Source: Dermatophagoides farinae
Taxonomy: Eukaryota > Arthropoda > Arachnida > Sarcoptiformes > Pyroglyphidae
DNA length: 64,000 nucleotides
Assembly (NCBI RefSeq): GCF_024713945.1
Contig: NC_134677.1
Span: 62,001 to 126,000 of the forward strand
Direction: 5' to 3'
Shown: one piece after another, positions 46,276 to 59,300 of the stretch
Position numbering within the stretch: the stretch's first letter is position 1
How the letters are laid out: every line of letters starts with the position of its first letter
The notes under the pieces: generated by a model
Told to the model about the DNA's origin: nothing
The model's input: the letters and a program-made list of their open reading frames with translations, nothing else
The model's database searches: none
Translations under genes and position numbers: made by a program

Positions 46276-47070
46276 TCAATTCGTTTCCATAGAAATTGGT
46301 GAAGCTTCCTTTGTCGATGATGATGATGATTCCAGATTATTGTCATTATCCAGTGTACGTGGTGGAATAGTCATTAGATCATTATTATTATCAACCAAAC
46401 ATGATGAGGTTTGATGATCCGTAGTAGTTGTTGCGGTGTTTTCTTCATCCAAAACACTTTGCAGCTGATGTGATGCCGATAACAGTAACTGAAACTGGCG
46501 ACGTCTTTTCTCCAATTTTGATTCAATTTGATTATTAATCTTTTGCAATGTTTGTATTTCATTTTCCAATACATTCAATTTGATTTGTGTTTCCTGCGTA
46601 CTAGGATGTTGTTCAATTATATTGGCAATGGCATCATAATCAAGTTTATAACGGCGAATCTGTTTAGCATGAGCTAATTCAGCTTTACATGTAGATAATT
46701 TTGCACGTGCATCTGCAATGGCTTTTTCAATATTTTTATAAGTATTTTCATAATTATCAAGTTCATGTGTAATCATTTTTATTGTTTGAACCGATTTAGC
46801 CATAGCCAATTCTGACTGATCAATTACATTCAATAAACGTTCGGCAGACAATTCACTTTCCAATTCGGATTCATTATCATTGTAGCACCATAATATGAAT
46901 TGTTTGATTAAATTAGAGATTTTTCGGTCATCACCAATACCATCACCATCGACCATTAATTTTCGTTTCATAATCTCATCATCGTTTATCATTTGAAGTA
47001 ACTTATTTGAAAACGATGTAATTTTTGAATCATTTGCCATTGTTGTTGTTGTTGTTGTCGAATTCATCAT
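46276..47070 (-). CDS. THOC7: THO complex subunit 7
   Basis: A single-exon frame of 264 residues (human 204). The core begins DDEIMKRKLMVDGDGIGDDR (human VIRKRLLIDGDGAGDDRR), then ISNLIKQFILWCYND, QSELAMAKSV, NYENTYKNIEKAIADA, LDYDAIANIIEQHPSTQET and KLEKRRRQFQLLLSASHQLQ, a continuous heptad-rich coiled coil. The C-terminus ends ISMETN, close to the human ASMETDP. THOC7 belongs to the THO part of TREX, linking transcription to mRNA export. The N-terminal extension carries a Thr run from ACA/GTT triplets and the C-terminal region carries Asn and Ser runs. Met 1 or 2 are adjacent; Met 11 (MANDSK) is another candidate. Confidence 0.94.
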   Translation of the reverse strand: MMNSTTTTTTMANDSKITSFSNKLLQMINDDEIMKRKLMVDGDGIGDDRKISNLIKQFILWCYNDNESELESELSAERLLNVIDQSELAMAKSVQTIKMITHELDNYENTYKNIEKAIADARAKLSTCKAELAHAKQIRRYKLDYDAIANIIEQHPSTQETQIKLNVLENEIQTLQKINNQIESKLEKRRRQFQLLLSASHQLQSVLDEENTATTTTDHQTSSCLVDNNNDLMTIPPRTLDNDNNLESSSSSTKEASPISMETN

Positions 47071-47711
47071 TCGTAAAATCTTATAACTTTCTAATCAATA
47101 ATCAATTTTTCAAAAAAATAACAATAACGTGAAGAGCAAAGAATAATAATATTGGAAAAAGATACACAAAGGAGGAGCTTAAACTGTAACCCAATTCATA
47201 CAATGATAGTTTGTGAATGTTGAAATTGGAGCGAAAAAAATCACAAATAAAAATGCCGTGGCGCCATCTTTCTACTAATAGATTAATCACTATTTTTTAA
47301 CTGAAAAAATATGCCATCTCAACTACATTCATGATCAATTTGCATGAAAGTTATTGCATTTTGTTTTGAACATTAAATTAATGAAAAAAAAAATCAAATT
47401 ACCACGGTTGATAGAGATTAATGTCACGATGGTATTTGATTCATTCATCCAATAATCGATAGTATTAATTTATTAATTGTCAACAAATAACCAAAGTGAT
47501 GTTGATGAGTACAACGAAACAAAAAAACATATAAAAATCAAACACTTTTCTCATGTCGACACAATTTTCATTCATTTTCATAATTTCATGACTTCATGAC
47601 TATCACAGATTGCAATTTCAAACGTAAATTAATCTTTTTGTTTTTGTTTTACGCTGACGTGGGTATTTTCCGAAAATCCCACTTTTTTGAATATAAATCA
47701 ATCAATCCAAA
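47071..47711. other. Divergent region between THOC7 and the ML-domain gene
   Basis: About 640 AT-rich bases holding both promoters. The frame of the ML gene's last upstream part shows TATATAAA-like sequence (ACATATAAAAATC at 47528-47540). No gene seen. Confidence 0.45.
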
Positions 47712-48308
47712 ATGCAAATATCAAATTGTTCATTCGTATTGTTTATCGTTGCATCATTGCTATCTGGAATTGATTCGAAAAATTTATTCAAAAATTGTCC
47801 ATCAAATATTGGCCATATTGAATCGATTAATGTTACTGGGTGCAAAAATAACGATTCCTATTGTCGATTGAAAAAAGGTGTTGATGTTGCAATGAATCTA
47901 ACATTTATTTCAGGTGAGTTTGAGAATTTTTTTGTTTTCATTTTCATTTTCATTTATTTTTTGTCTTGATGCATCAAGATCAAGCAACCGATTCGGTAAA
48001 AGTGAAAATTTTTGGCGAAATAGCCCGTGTTCAGGTTCCGTTCGTCATTGAGCCAGAGTAAGTTTCCGTTATGATGATGAATTAATTTAAAATTATAAAA
48101 TTTCATTTTATCATTAATCAGTGAAGCATGTGGTAATTATGGCTTAAAATGTCCACTAATTGCTGGTCACACGAACCAATTTAATCTAGCATTGCCGATA
48201 AAAACGATTTATCCGTCCATTCCTGTAACCATACAGATTAATCTGATGGAAGGAGATACTAACAATAAAATTGTATGCATCCGTTTCAAGGCCAGGATCT
48301 CAAATTGA
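47712..48308 (+). CDS. Secreted ML-domain lipid-binding protein (NPC2 / mite group 2 allergen family)
   Basis: Three exons (47712-47913, 47979-48057, 48122-48308) give about 155 residues. Residues 1-22 are a signal peptide (MQISNCSFVLFIVASLLSG). The mature part contains exactly six cysteines in the Der p 2 order: FKNC, TGCKNNDSYC, EACGNYGLKC and KIVC. GLKCPLIAG matches the family motif (MKCPLVKG). Potential N-glycosylation sites are NVT, NDS and NLT, which Der p 2 lacks. ML proteins form a beta-sandwich that binds sterols or other lipids. It is related to group 2 allergens and to NPC2, but sequence alone does not say which; the glycosylation sites favour an NPC2-like paralogue. Intron phases are regular. 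Confidence 0.9.
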
Positions 48309-48730
48309 CTGTAATATGTGATAAAAACCAAAACAAATCAATCATCGATTATTTTATGTTTTTGCAAATGTTCATCATTATATACCCTATGAACGTTCTC
48401 ATATTTTCCAATTAAAAAAATAAACATATGATGATGATGATGATGGTTTTATAGTTATAGTTGTCAAATCAAGTGATAAATTACATGACAAATTCGTTTC
48501 AATCTCAATTCATTAAACTAATAAGATACCGTCTGTATATCAAATAATAGAATATTTATTATTTTTTTGTTGTTGTTGTAAAAATTCAAAGAATGAACAA
48601 ACAACGAAAACAAAAAATGACCAGAAAGAAGGAATGTAGCTGCAATGGTGTATTTGAAAAAAATAATCCTTGTCCAATATTGCAATGATGGATCAGATTC
48701 TGATTGTAATCTATAGATTAGACAAATATA
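48309..48730. other. Convergent gap between ML-domain gene and CNG channel gene
   Basis: About 420 AT-rich bases serving as 3' UTRs of both genes, with AATAAA-type signals near 48417 (+) and a GAT run at 48430-48444. Confidence 0.5.
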
Positions 48731-51700
48731 TCAAATGATCGATTCTTTATTACGTTCATTATCCTCGACACTTGCATTCGAACTATTATTCGAACTGATA
48801 AAGCCTAATTGAGCAGAACAAGAGTTGGCGCTTGCTGCCGAACTAATTTGATGTTCAATTTCGGCCAATCTAAAAACAAGAACAATTTATTAGTATGAAT
48901 CAAAAGGATTTTTTGCTGACATTTACCTATTTTCCACTTGCCATTGTTGTTGATTCAATTTCATTGACATAGATGCATTTTCTGTTTCTAATGTTAATAA
49001 ACGTTCACGTAATCGTTTGATTTCAGATAACAATGCATCTTGTGTTGGAAATTCAATCTGTATATTATTATAGGAATTGGTGTCATCTGATCCACATAAA
49101 TTATTGTTGCTATTGTTATTATTGATTGATGATGGTGTTTGTTGTTGTTGTTGTTGAACCAAGATTGGAGTAGCCGAATTGGAAAAAATTGGAAGTTGAT
49201 TTGTCGATGCTGCAGGACTTATTGTACAATATGATGATGATGATGGTGTAAATTGATGATGCAAATGATGTGGATGCAGATGCTGAGCTTGAAGAAATTG
49301 ATGTGTATGAGGCAATTGTAATGGAGATGATGATGATGGATAAAGAGTATTATTATTCGATTGTATTGGTGATGGTGAATGCTGCTGTTGTTGTTGTTGT
49401 TGTGATCTATTATCAAAATTCATAAATGCTATATTCGGGCTTAATAAATGTGATGAATAGATCAATGTTTGCTGTTGTTGCGTTTGTTGTTGTTGTGGCT
49501 GATGATGATTATTATTTGTTGCCGCTAATATTAATGATGGCGATGCAAATGTTTGATGCTGTTGATGTGCTATCGTTGGTGTATGCTGCTGTTGTTGTGA
49601 TTTATTTGTCAAGATTATATCACAACAGCTTAGTTGTTGTTGTTGTTGTGCTATCAATGTTCCACCATCAGGATGACTATCTTCTTTTGATGAAGATTGT
49701 TTCATTGTATCCATACTGCTTGTGGATTCATCTACTGTATTACAATATTCATCTTGTTGTTGTTTATCTTTGTCGCTATTGATTTTTTCTTCGCCATCTT
49801 CAATATCATCATCATCATCAGCCTTTAATAAAGTGGCTGTCGATGCCGATTGATTTTCTTTCATTTGTAAGACATTCATATTGCCAACGGGTATTTTTCC
49901 TTTCGATTCGACTAGACCAGGTGTACTTTTACTTCGTCCCATTGCAACTGTTGGAAAAAATCAAATTAGTATTTTGAGGCAAGAAACAAGTAGAGAAACA
50001 AATTACTTTTCTTCAACGGTTCTTTACGATATTTTTCCAACCGTTTCACGGCAATTGCCTCAAGTCTAACTCTAGCTGCTGGATAATCTTTTAGTACATC
50101 CCACATATCCTAGAAAATATTGTTTATGAAGAAATAATGAAAAAAGCCAATCCACAAACCAAGCCACATAACACATACTTGTTTATTCAAACAAAATAAA
50201 TCAGAATAGCCCACAGAACGGACGGATGCTGTTCGACGGTTACCAGCTGTACCCATGTTTAGTATACTAATCTCACCAAAATAACTTCCGGCACGTAATG
50301 TTGCCAACACTGTTTTTCCATTATCGGTAACAACCTGTAATCTATTTGACAAAATGCAAAAAAAAAATATAATAAACCAGAATAAGAAAAAACAAACAAA
50401 CAAAATACTTACCTTCCGCGATTAACGATGTACATCTCTTTACCTACTTCACCTTTGCGACAAATATAATCACCAGGACTAAACAATACTGGTCGCAGAC
50501 GTAATACTAGCTCACAAAGGAATCCGGCTTCAGTATTCTGGAAGATTTCCACTCTTTTTAATGTATCTAAATGTACATGGATGGCAATTTCAGCTTTAAG
50601 TTTGTCTAATTTTTTCGTTGTTGTTGTTGATGATGATTTATTTATCCAATAAAATTAATATAAACATTAGACATTAGATTAGACAGAGAAATGAGAAAAC
50701 ATTTCATTTCATTTCATTTTTTTACCTGGAAGACATCCAACTGAACGCTCTTCATCCGAAGATTTTTGCGTCATCCATAGATAATCGAACCAACGTATCA
50801 CTTTTGTTTGTATATGATCAGGTACTCTTCGCATACGCATATATGTTTTGACGGCATCCAATTTTGCTATTAATAAATCAATCAATCAATCAATAATTGT
50901 AAATCGATTATCATCAATCAGTGCTTACCTTGGAATTCTTTACGTGCCGCACTAACATTTGTCACAATGTTTGCTACGTGACCAAGTACGGCTAATCAAA
51001 TAAAAAGGAAACATGTCAATTGTTCGATATATTCCAGAAATGCAACAACAAAACATACTTGCAAATAGAAAAAGACCAAAAACAAGTTGCATGATTAGGA
51101 ACACATATTCACTTTTAGTTCGTGGAGTTGGTAAATCACCTATTGACGATATATTTTCACCGCAAAAAAAGACAAGAAAAATTATTCAAATTCAAATGAC
51201 AACGATTATGGTAAAACTTACCGATTGTGGTCAAAGCCAATACTGACCAATACATGGCGCTGAAAGAAAGAAAAAAATGAAAAAAGTGATTAAATAATAA
51301 AAATAATCCTCTGCACTTACTGAAGATAATCACAAGTAACGCCTTCACAGTCTTTATTTTTGGATCTAGTAAACCAATCTCTAGAGCCAAAACCGTCTTT
51401 AATGTGTATTATATGGCTGAGACATGCATTCCAATGGAATATGGCCAATATATAATGCAGTAAGGATAATGTGCGAAATATATTCGGATAATTCGTATGA
51501 CGTTCAGTACGATCCAAAAATGCCCAAAAACGATAAATTTTTATCAAACGAAAACAACGAAGAATAGATTTGAAGCCAATGGATAAATAAAGAATATCCA
51601 ATGGCAATAAACAAAGACAATCGATATAGAATATTGTACAATTCATGTAATGTTGCCGTAATTTAACACTGTCGGTTTGTAAAACACCTTCTTCTAGATA

Positions 51701-52646
51701 TCCGGTTCGAAAATTGACAGCAATATCCAATATATAGATGAAATCGGAAAAATAATCCAGTGCAAACCATGATGCAACGGTTTTTTCATTAATCTCTTGA
51801 AATGCACAACGATAAATGATTGACCAAAAATTATAAAGAAATGCAATGCTCACGATCAATGACCAATAATAACAAAGACGACCAGATGGATCAAACACAA
51901 ATGACCAATTACAGCCTGATTTATGATGCATAGATCCGGTTACATTTTCCCATTTTTCAAATTCTTTCTTTATCTCTTTTCTTCGTAATTCACGTGTTTT
52001 TTTCGAAATTTCCAGATCATTTCTAGCATTATTGATTAACCCTGTTGTCATTTGATGGATTGAACGTTTTTTGCCTTGAGAATTTTTTCCATTTATTAAT
52101 GTTGCGTTTGTTGTTGTTGTCGTCGATAATATCGATTGTTTATCCTGTTGTTGTCGTTGACCACAACTAACAGCTATTAATGACTGTTGTGATGGACAGC
52201 GATCTTTAAAATCATGATCATCATCATTATTTGTGTCATTATTATCATTTGTGACAATATTCGAAGGCTTTCTATAGAAATGAAAAACCAAATAATGTCA
52301 ATCAATGTCATGGTAACATTTGATTTGTTTTGTCTTCATTTTACCTGATAATAACATTGGCGCTTTGTAATGATGATGATGTCAATAGTTTGGTGCGATC
52401 AACCCCTGCAGTTATAATTCCGGGCACAACCCGTGGTCCGTTTGCCGTGGCTAAATGATAATGATGATGGTGATAATGTCCATCCCCATAACGAACATTT
52501 TCAGGTGCAGCATTACTACTGATGACAGCCACTTCATCAAGATCATCATCAACCATTTTATTGCTACTACATGTTGTATATTTAACAATTTTTGTTGAAT
52601 CTTTTGTACTTGAACGTAGCGATGATAATGATATTCTTTTTATCAT
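48731..52646 (-). CDS. Cyclic nucleotide-gated channel, CNGL type
   Basis: About eleven exons (52646-52345, 52271-51321, 51259-51222, 51139-51059, 50991-50929, near 50868-50727, 50608-50414, 50343-50179, 50109-50009, 49945-48927, 48868-48731) give roughly 1,065 residues. S1-S5 lie in exon 2, with S4 as [17 protein letters not shown]. The pore reads ALTTIGDLPTP and S6 continues [20 protein letters not shown]. The C-linker has [20 protein letters not shown]; the nucleotide-binding domain shows [39 protein letters not shown] and [10 protein letters not shown], with the phosphate-cassette FGEISIL and Arg. The long tail is Gln/His/Ser-rich with several Gln runs, ending in a leucine-zipper coiled coil ([18 protein letters not shown]). 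It is a cation channel opened by cGMP or cAMP in sensory or neural membranes. [20 protein letters not shown] is typical of the invertebrate CNGL class. Confidence 0.9.
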
Positions 52647-55600
52647 CGTTGATTTCGATCAACCTTTTTGATTTTGTATTTGTCGAATGATTTGGTTGGT
52701 TGTTAGATTCAATGATCATCGGTAGAAAAAAATTGAAATTTAGAGCCAACAATTTCCACATTCATCGCCACACCTGGAATTAATATATTAAATAATGTGA
52801 AAATGAAAATGAAAATGTCAGCTTCACTGTTATAATTCATGAGAAAAAACGAAAACCTCTGAAATCAACGACCGATTACGGTGTGTGCATGACAAACAAA
52901 GATAATAAATTTTTAATATGAAAAAAATATAATCCTATTCAGAATGTTAAAAAATGAAAAGAAAAAGTTACCTTACTGCTAAAGGTAGAGGCAAAGGAAA
53001 TTATCAAGAGAATTCATCTATAATCATTTCATTCGACTAAATGTGATGATATATATCAACCACCGAATGAAATGAATTTCAAAATGACCTGAATGAATGA
53101 TGATTTCATTCTCGATTCTCAAATTATACTAAAAGCTTTGCGAGATTGTTTGCTTTTTTATCTCGTTTTTGTTGTGTAGTAATCCTTTTTTAACAATGGA
53201 CAATTTTTATGTTGCCATACGTCATCATCATCATCATGTGTAAAGAGTACTTTGAATAAATATTTACCGATTAGTATTGTTTTGGATGTGCCACAATAAT
53301 AATGATGATGATTCGATTGAATATTTTTTTGTTGTTTAATTTCTATTTTAACCATCACTGACGATAATAGTGTTTTTATTGTTCAATTTGATTGATTGAT
53401 TGATTGATGAATTTTCGTTATTGAATAAATTGGATTTAAAAATTAATTTTTTATTCAAAATGATAGATATAACAGGCAATGTTGACAATTTTTTTTATGA
53501 ATAATTAAATGTTTTATGGAAAGAAGATTGAAGAGAGAAATTAAAAAAAACATTTACTAAAAACTTTGATATTTTTTTATGAAAATTAGAAAAACCACTA
53601 GCCGATTTAAATTGCATGTATATACACACTCACACACATACAAACAAAAAAACATGTGAAGTGAATCACATAGTGAAAAAAATCAATCCAAAAAGTGGTA
53701 TATGGTAGCAACTTTTTTTGTCTTCGTTTTTGAATACACACACACACACAGGAAAATTATTAAAGCTCAGAAATTTTTCGGCACTAAATTTTTGTTGTTT
53801 TATTTCGAATGATACATTCACATTTTCATTCTTATGTGGTGGAAAAAAAAATTGAAGTCGTAGAGTGAGTGAGAGAAAAAATCTTCAAATGAAAGAAAAA
53901 AACAATTAGCTTTTGATTTCAATTTTTGTTGTTGTTCATTGGTTCGGTTATTATGTGTCTGTCTGTCGGTATTTATGGAAATAAACAACACACTTATGAG
54001 ATTTGTTGTTGTTTTGCCCCGTTTGATCAATGTGCGTGTGTGTGTGACGATGATGATGATGATGGTGGTACATAGCATATGCTCAAATGTAATGGAATGA
54101 AAAAGAAGAATCTGATTGTATGTGTGTGTAGATGGACTATTTTTTTCTTTCTCTCGTAATTTACATTAAAATTTGCCTATCTGTGTATTTTAGTGTGTGT
54201 GCGTGTGTGATGGAATCGTAAATATTCGATGATGATGATCTCTCATCTCTCTCTCTCTCTATGATGATGAAGAAATGTTTCATTGGTTTTTTTCCTCTAT
54301 TCATTTCACCGATGAAAAATAGAGAACGTAAGTAGAGGTATGGAACATGAATGTTTGACCATAAAATTATTCTGTATTATATATAGTGTTGGCGCCATCA
54401 CCACTACTACGTCCGGAATATTCGTCATGAATTTCTGAATACACACAAACAAAATGAATTTCGAATCAGAATCTGTATATATTGTTGTTGTTCTATTTGG
54501 TTAATATATAGAAAATATATGTGGGCCATATACAATCAAATAAACTAAACTAAAAAAATGTGAAAATGAAAATGGAAAAAAACCATCATGATCATCATCA
54601 TCCACCATTAATATTGCGAAATATTGTGAAAAAAAACCGGGTTAAACCACAGAGGAGTTGAGAAAGAGAGAGGGAGAAAAACATAATAGAAAAAAACATG
54701 TATGACAAACAACAGACGAACATGAATCGAATTTGGAATTCTGAAATGTTGGAATTGATGAACCCGAAAAAGAGTGAGAAAATGAGATCAGGATTTTTCA
54801 ACGTAATCCTTATATGGCCAATGGTGGACAGAAACAAGCAACAATACAAAAAAAATGACAGAATTGTGTTTTCATGTGATTCATGTGTGTTTATATGAAT
54901 ATTAAAAAAAATTGTCACAACATTTATTATTGGTCCACGATTATTACTACCGTTGCTACTATTATTATTACTACTACTACTACTATTACTGCTATTAAAT
55001 ATGGAATTATGTATTCAAAAAAGAAAAAAAAATCTTATTATGTAGATTTCGATTTTCAAAATTCTTGATAATTTGGCCTGGATTTTTTTTTCATGCCCAT
55101 TTGGTCCACTCGTGATTTGTTTCTTTTCATCACCATCATCATGATGATTGTAGGCGTTCGAAATCCAGTTACAAACAAACAAACAAAAAACATTTGTGAA
55201 TGAAATGTTTTGATCGGTTTCATTTTTGAATTGAATTCAATTCAATTTAATTGTTGTTGTTTAGTTTGAATGAATTATTTTTAATATTTATTACTTTTTA
55301 CATTTTTATTTCATTTTGATGATCATCATCATGACTATGGTATGCAATAATAACACACACACGTCTTTATTTTCAATGAAAAATAAAAAAAATCCTAAAG
55401 AATTATTCCTTGTGATTCTTAAGAGATTCATGTGATGAACAATCATCACCATCCCCATCATATATCAAGAATGAGAATAAGAATCTTTTAATCCCAAATC
55501 ATACAAACAAAGTGATTAACAACAACAACAACAATAGTGTGAATGATGATGATTGAATCGAATTCGATTCGATTCGATTGAAACATTTCTTTTTTCCACC

Positions 55601-56338
55601 ATCTCCATCGATTGTTTGCAAAAGAAAAAAAAGATGTGTGTGTGTGTGTGGCGCATTCGAATAGTTTTCTTGAATTTCTTTTTTTCTTTATAAAGAAATC
55701 CCTTTTCCATTCGACTATAAACTATAAACAATCAATTTATTCGTATGAATTTCAGGACAAAAACAGAGAAAAAAAATCAAATCTTCATGTTCCATGTAGG
55801 CGTCGATGATGATGATGATTGAGACAGATGCAAATCACACACAGTATTTGCGTTTCATGTAAATTTATTTTCTCTTTCGCATACCATTATTGTTATAATA
55901 AATAATTTCAGTGTTTGGTTAATGGTGGCTGAACATGGAAATTTGGGGTCCGTATCATCAAGTGTTTTCTCTTGTTTTTTTTGTATTTAAATTAATCGGT
56001 GATTATTTTCAATTCAATTCTTTTTTGTTTTTGTTTCTAAATCAATATTCACAGAAAATTTTGCTTTTCTTTGGTCACGTCATTTTCATTAAGAGATTTA
56101 TTTTCAATAAATGTGTTTGTTTGAATAAAGCGACGATTAATTCGATTTTTTGATTCATTTTCCAAGAGACCAAAACACGACAGCATTATAATTATGGAGA
56201 TAACCATTATTCAATTAGATCCATTTGTATGAAAGAATGATGAATATATAGAGATAGAGATATAGAATTGGTAAAATATATATAGTCACACATAGTTCGA
56301 GTATTAATATTCAGTGAAGGATCGTTGAAAAAATGAAT
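52647..56338. other. 3.7 kb gene-free interval upstream of the CNG channel gene
   Basis: Both flanking genes read left, so this is the channel promoter side and the ECT2 3' side. The stretch contains CA/GT runs (53738-53751, 54029-54043, 55634-55650), TC run 54241-54261, GAT runs (54048-54064) and an imperfect GATTC repeat at 55557-55580. All open frames here are short and low-complexity. Confidence 0.5.
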
Positions 56339-59300
56339 CTAATCAATTTTTTTTGGCCTATAAAGATCAGTAGCGGCTCCTTTATAATATTTTTTCCTTG
56401 GAATCGGTGTTGATGGCAAGCTAAAATTGTCTGCTGCAGCATGATTCAATTCCTATGAATATAATGAATGAATGTTGGAAAGAGAAAAAAGAAAAAAAAA
56501 TTACAATTTTTGAAAAAAAACTAAACCACGCACACATAGACACAAATTGAATAATAATTAAACGGCATCATTTACTTTTGGAGTGAAAAAATTAAAATTA
56601 AAAACTCTAGATAAACGTGATGATGACGGTGATACCAACGTGGATGATGATATATTATCTAATGATGCTGATAGCAAATTCGATGTACCACGACGTAGTG
56701 ATAATTTCCGATTCAGTCGTTCTTTGGTTCGTTTGAATACATATTTGGATTTATTTAATGAACGTGCTAATAGTATTAGATAATCAAAATCAATGGCATG
56801 AATATTTCCTTTCTTCAGAAACTGAATCAAATGAAATTAATTAATCAATTAAAAATTGTTGATTGTTTTTTTCTATATTTTACCTGAATATCTTCATCAA
56901 CAACAACAATATCATCATTATTATCATTATCATCAGATAATGATTGTTTTACTGATTGTTCATAAGCATTAACAAGTTCTTCAATAAATTTATCCTTTTT
57001 CATTGCAACATCTTTAACAATGAATGGATATGTATGAAAATAACGTGATTCATAGCTGACAAACAATGCAAATGCATCCAAATAAACGGGATCCAAATCT
57101 GTAATAATGATGATTAGAATTCATATTAATATTAGTATATTCAAAACAAAAAAAAAAAAATTCAAAGCACCACACTTACCTGCTTCTTCAAATTCGTTGA
57201 TGATACATTTTAATGCTGATAATTCGATTGTTTCAATAAAACGATAAGTTTTTTTCGATTTTTTCGATGCACTCATCGGTATATTGGCACGATCTTTCAA
57301 CGATGTGGTTCGTGTTACGATTCTTTTTTTACATAACTTCACCACAATCATTCGAATTACAAAAAAAACAAAGGTTATTCACAGATAACGAAACATCAAC
57401 AACAAAACTTACCAAAATGCAATCAGTAAATAATAACAGAGTGAAAACATTGTTTTCCAATTTTCTGATATGCTGTTGTTCATAATCATCAATGCCATCC
57501 TTTTCCAGTAATAATTTAACATCACATTTAGCAATAAAATGTCGATTAGCCGATAATAGTGTGGCTGGACAATCTTCAATATCATTCATTAGTTCAAATA
57601 GTTCCATTTGTCCTTCAATTTTTTTCTTTCCTAAATTGATTACTCTTTCGTTTCGTTTTCAAGATCAATTAAATTGCAATGAAAGATCATCGTCATCAAT
57701 ACTTACTTGTTAACAGAGATAATTGTTTCTAAGGCATCATTCAAAAGTTTATGATCAGGATGAAGTTGATCAGTGCTATTTAATAATGCTACGGAAAAAA
57801 ATGAAATGAATTACACAATGGAAAATCTAATGACTCAGCCCGAAAAAAACTTACTTCGTAAATATAATTCAATACGAGGCAATCTTTGTATAGGATTGAT
57901 TAATAATTCTTGAAACGTTTGTTTACGACATTCATGTGATTCTTGACTAGCCTGTTGATTTTTATATGAATTAGATTTTTTTCTTTTCATAGATTATGGT
58001 TAATTTACCTTTAGAAAAGATTTAAATCGTGGATATTTCTTAACACATTGTTCAATCATTTCTTTGGTTTTTTCATAAAAATTTACATATTGTGGATAGA
58101 CAGTAAGGAAATCTTGTTTCTAAAACAAAAAAAAATGAACAACCAAACAAATTGAATGAAAATCAGACATTAATTAAAAAGGATAGAAAACACTCACGTG
58201 CTTTTGGAAAATTTTCCCGATTTCATTTTCAGCTTTCCAATTTTTCACTACCGGTTCTAATTCGTTCAATATTTTCTCATGTACATCAATGATTGGCGGT
58301 AGACCACCAAAAATTGTTTTCAATTCAATTTCATTTGGTAGTTCACCGGGAAATCGATGATTTTTCAGCGGGTCACTAAAAATCTATTTGCAGAGAGAAC
58401 AACTGATTTTTCATATTTCCCAATCGACATTGAATGCAAACCTTTAAAATATCCTTCAAGATTGTGACATAATTAAATTCAGTTTGATATAATTCTTGAG
58501 TAATGGCTTGTTTTTTGAGATCATTTTTATCAGCAGCTAAAAATTGAATGAAGAAAAAAATAAAAGGACAAGAAAAATTGATGATTGTAACCATACTCAC
58601 CGATAAAAGATTCGTCAAATGATTTATCAAAATTTGGACTTGATAAAATTGAATTTTTCAAGGAACAATCATGATGTGCCATCATTGGACTAGAGTTGCA
58701 TTTATTTTCAATTAATGGAAGATTTAATAAAAATTCCTCTTCAGGTTGGCGATAATTTGTTTGTAGCGATTTTTCTAACCACTGAGTAAATTCGAATTTG
58801 AAAATTATGAATCCAAAAAATGGCTCAATTTGGATCACTTACCAATTCTGAAACGATAAATTTTGGAAGATTCGAGTATTTGTCCATAATCTCTTGACAA
58901 TCCACTTCAGACTGATCTTTAATTACCAAATGTGTGGTGTTGTTGGATTCACAAAATGAAATCGAGTATCCACCATATTCAATGATTGATTTGGTTTTTT
59001 CAGCAATTTCTTTTGGCAAAAAATTATACAAAGCAATACGCAGATCTGTTAATGGTTTCAATCGATATTTGGCCAAAATATTTTCATCGTTTGGATTGAA
59101 ATGAATTTCACGTCGATGTTCCCATACATGATCAATCCATTCTTTACAAAGAATTGGTAAATTATAAATTACAGCAAGCTAAATAAATTCAATGATGAAA
59201 AAGATTAAAATAAAAATTCAATTCACCAAAAATCATTTACATTATAATTATCTGAATCGGTTTTCGATTCAATCAAATGTGTACGTTCAAATGATCGACC

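Noticed and set aside
49426-49782. 118-codon + strand frame opposite the CNG channel tail
   Set aside because: It is the antisense reading of the Gln/His repeats in the channel exon.
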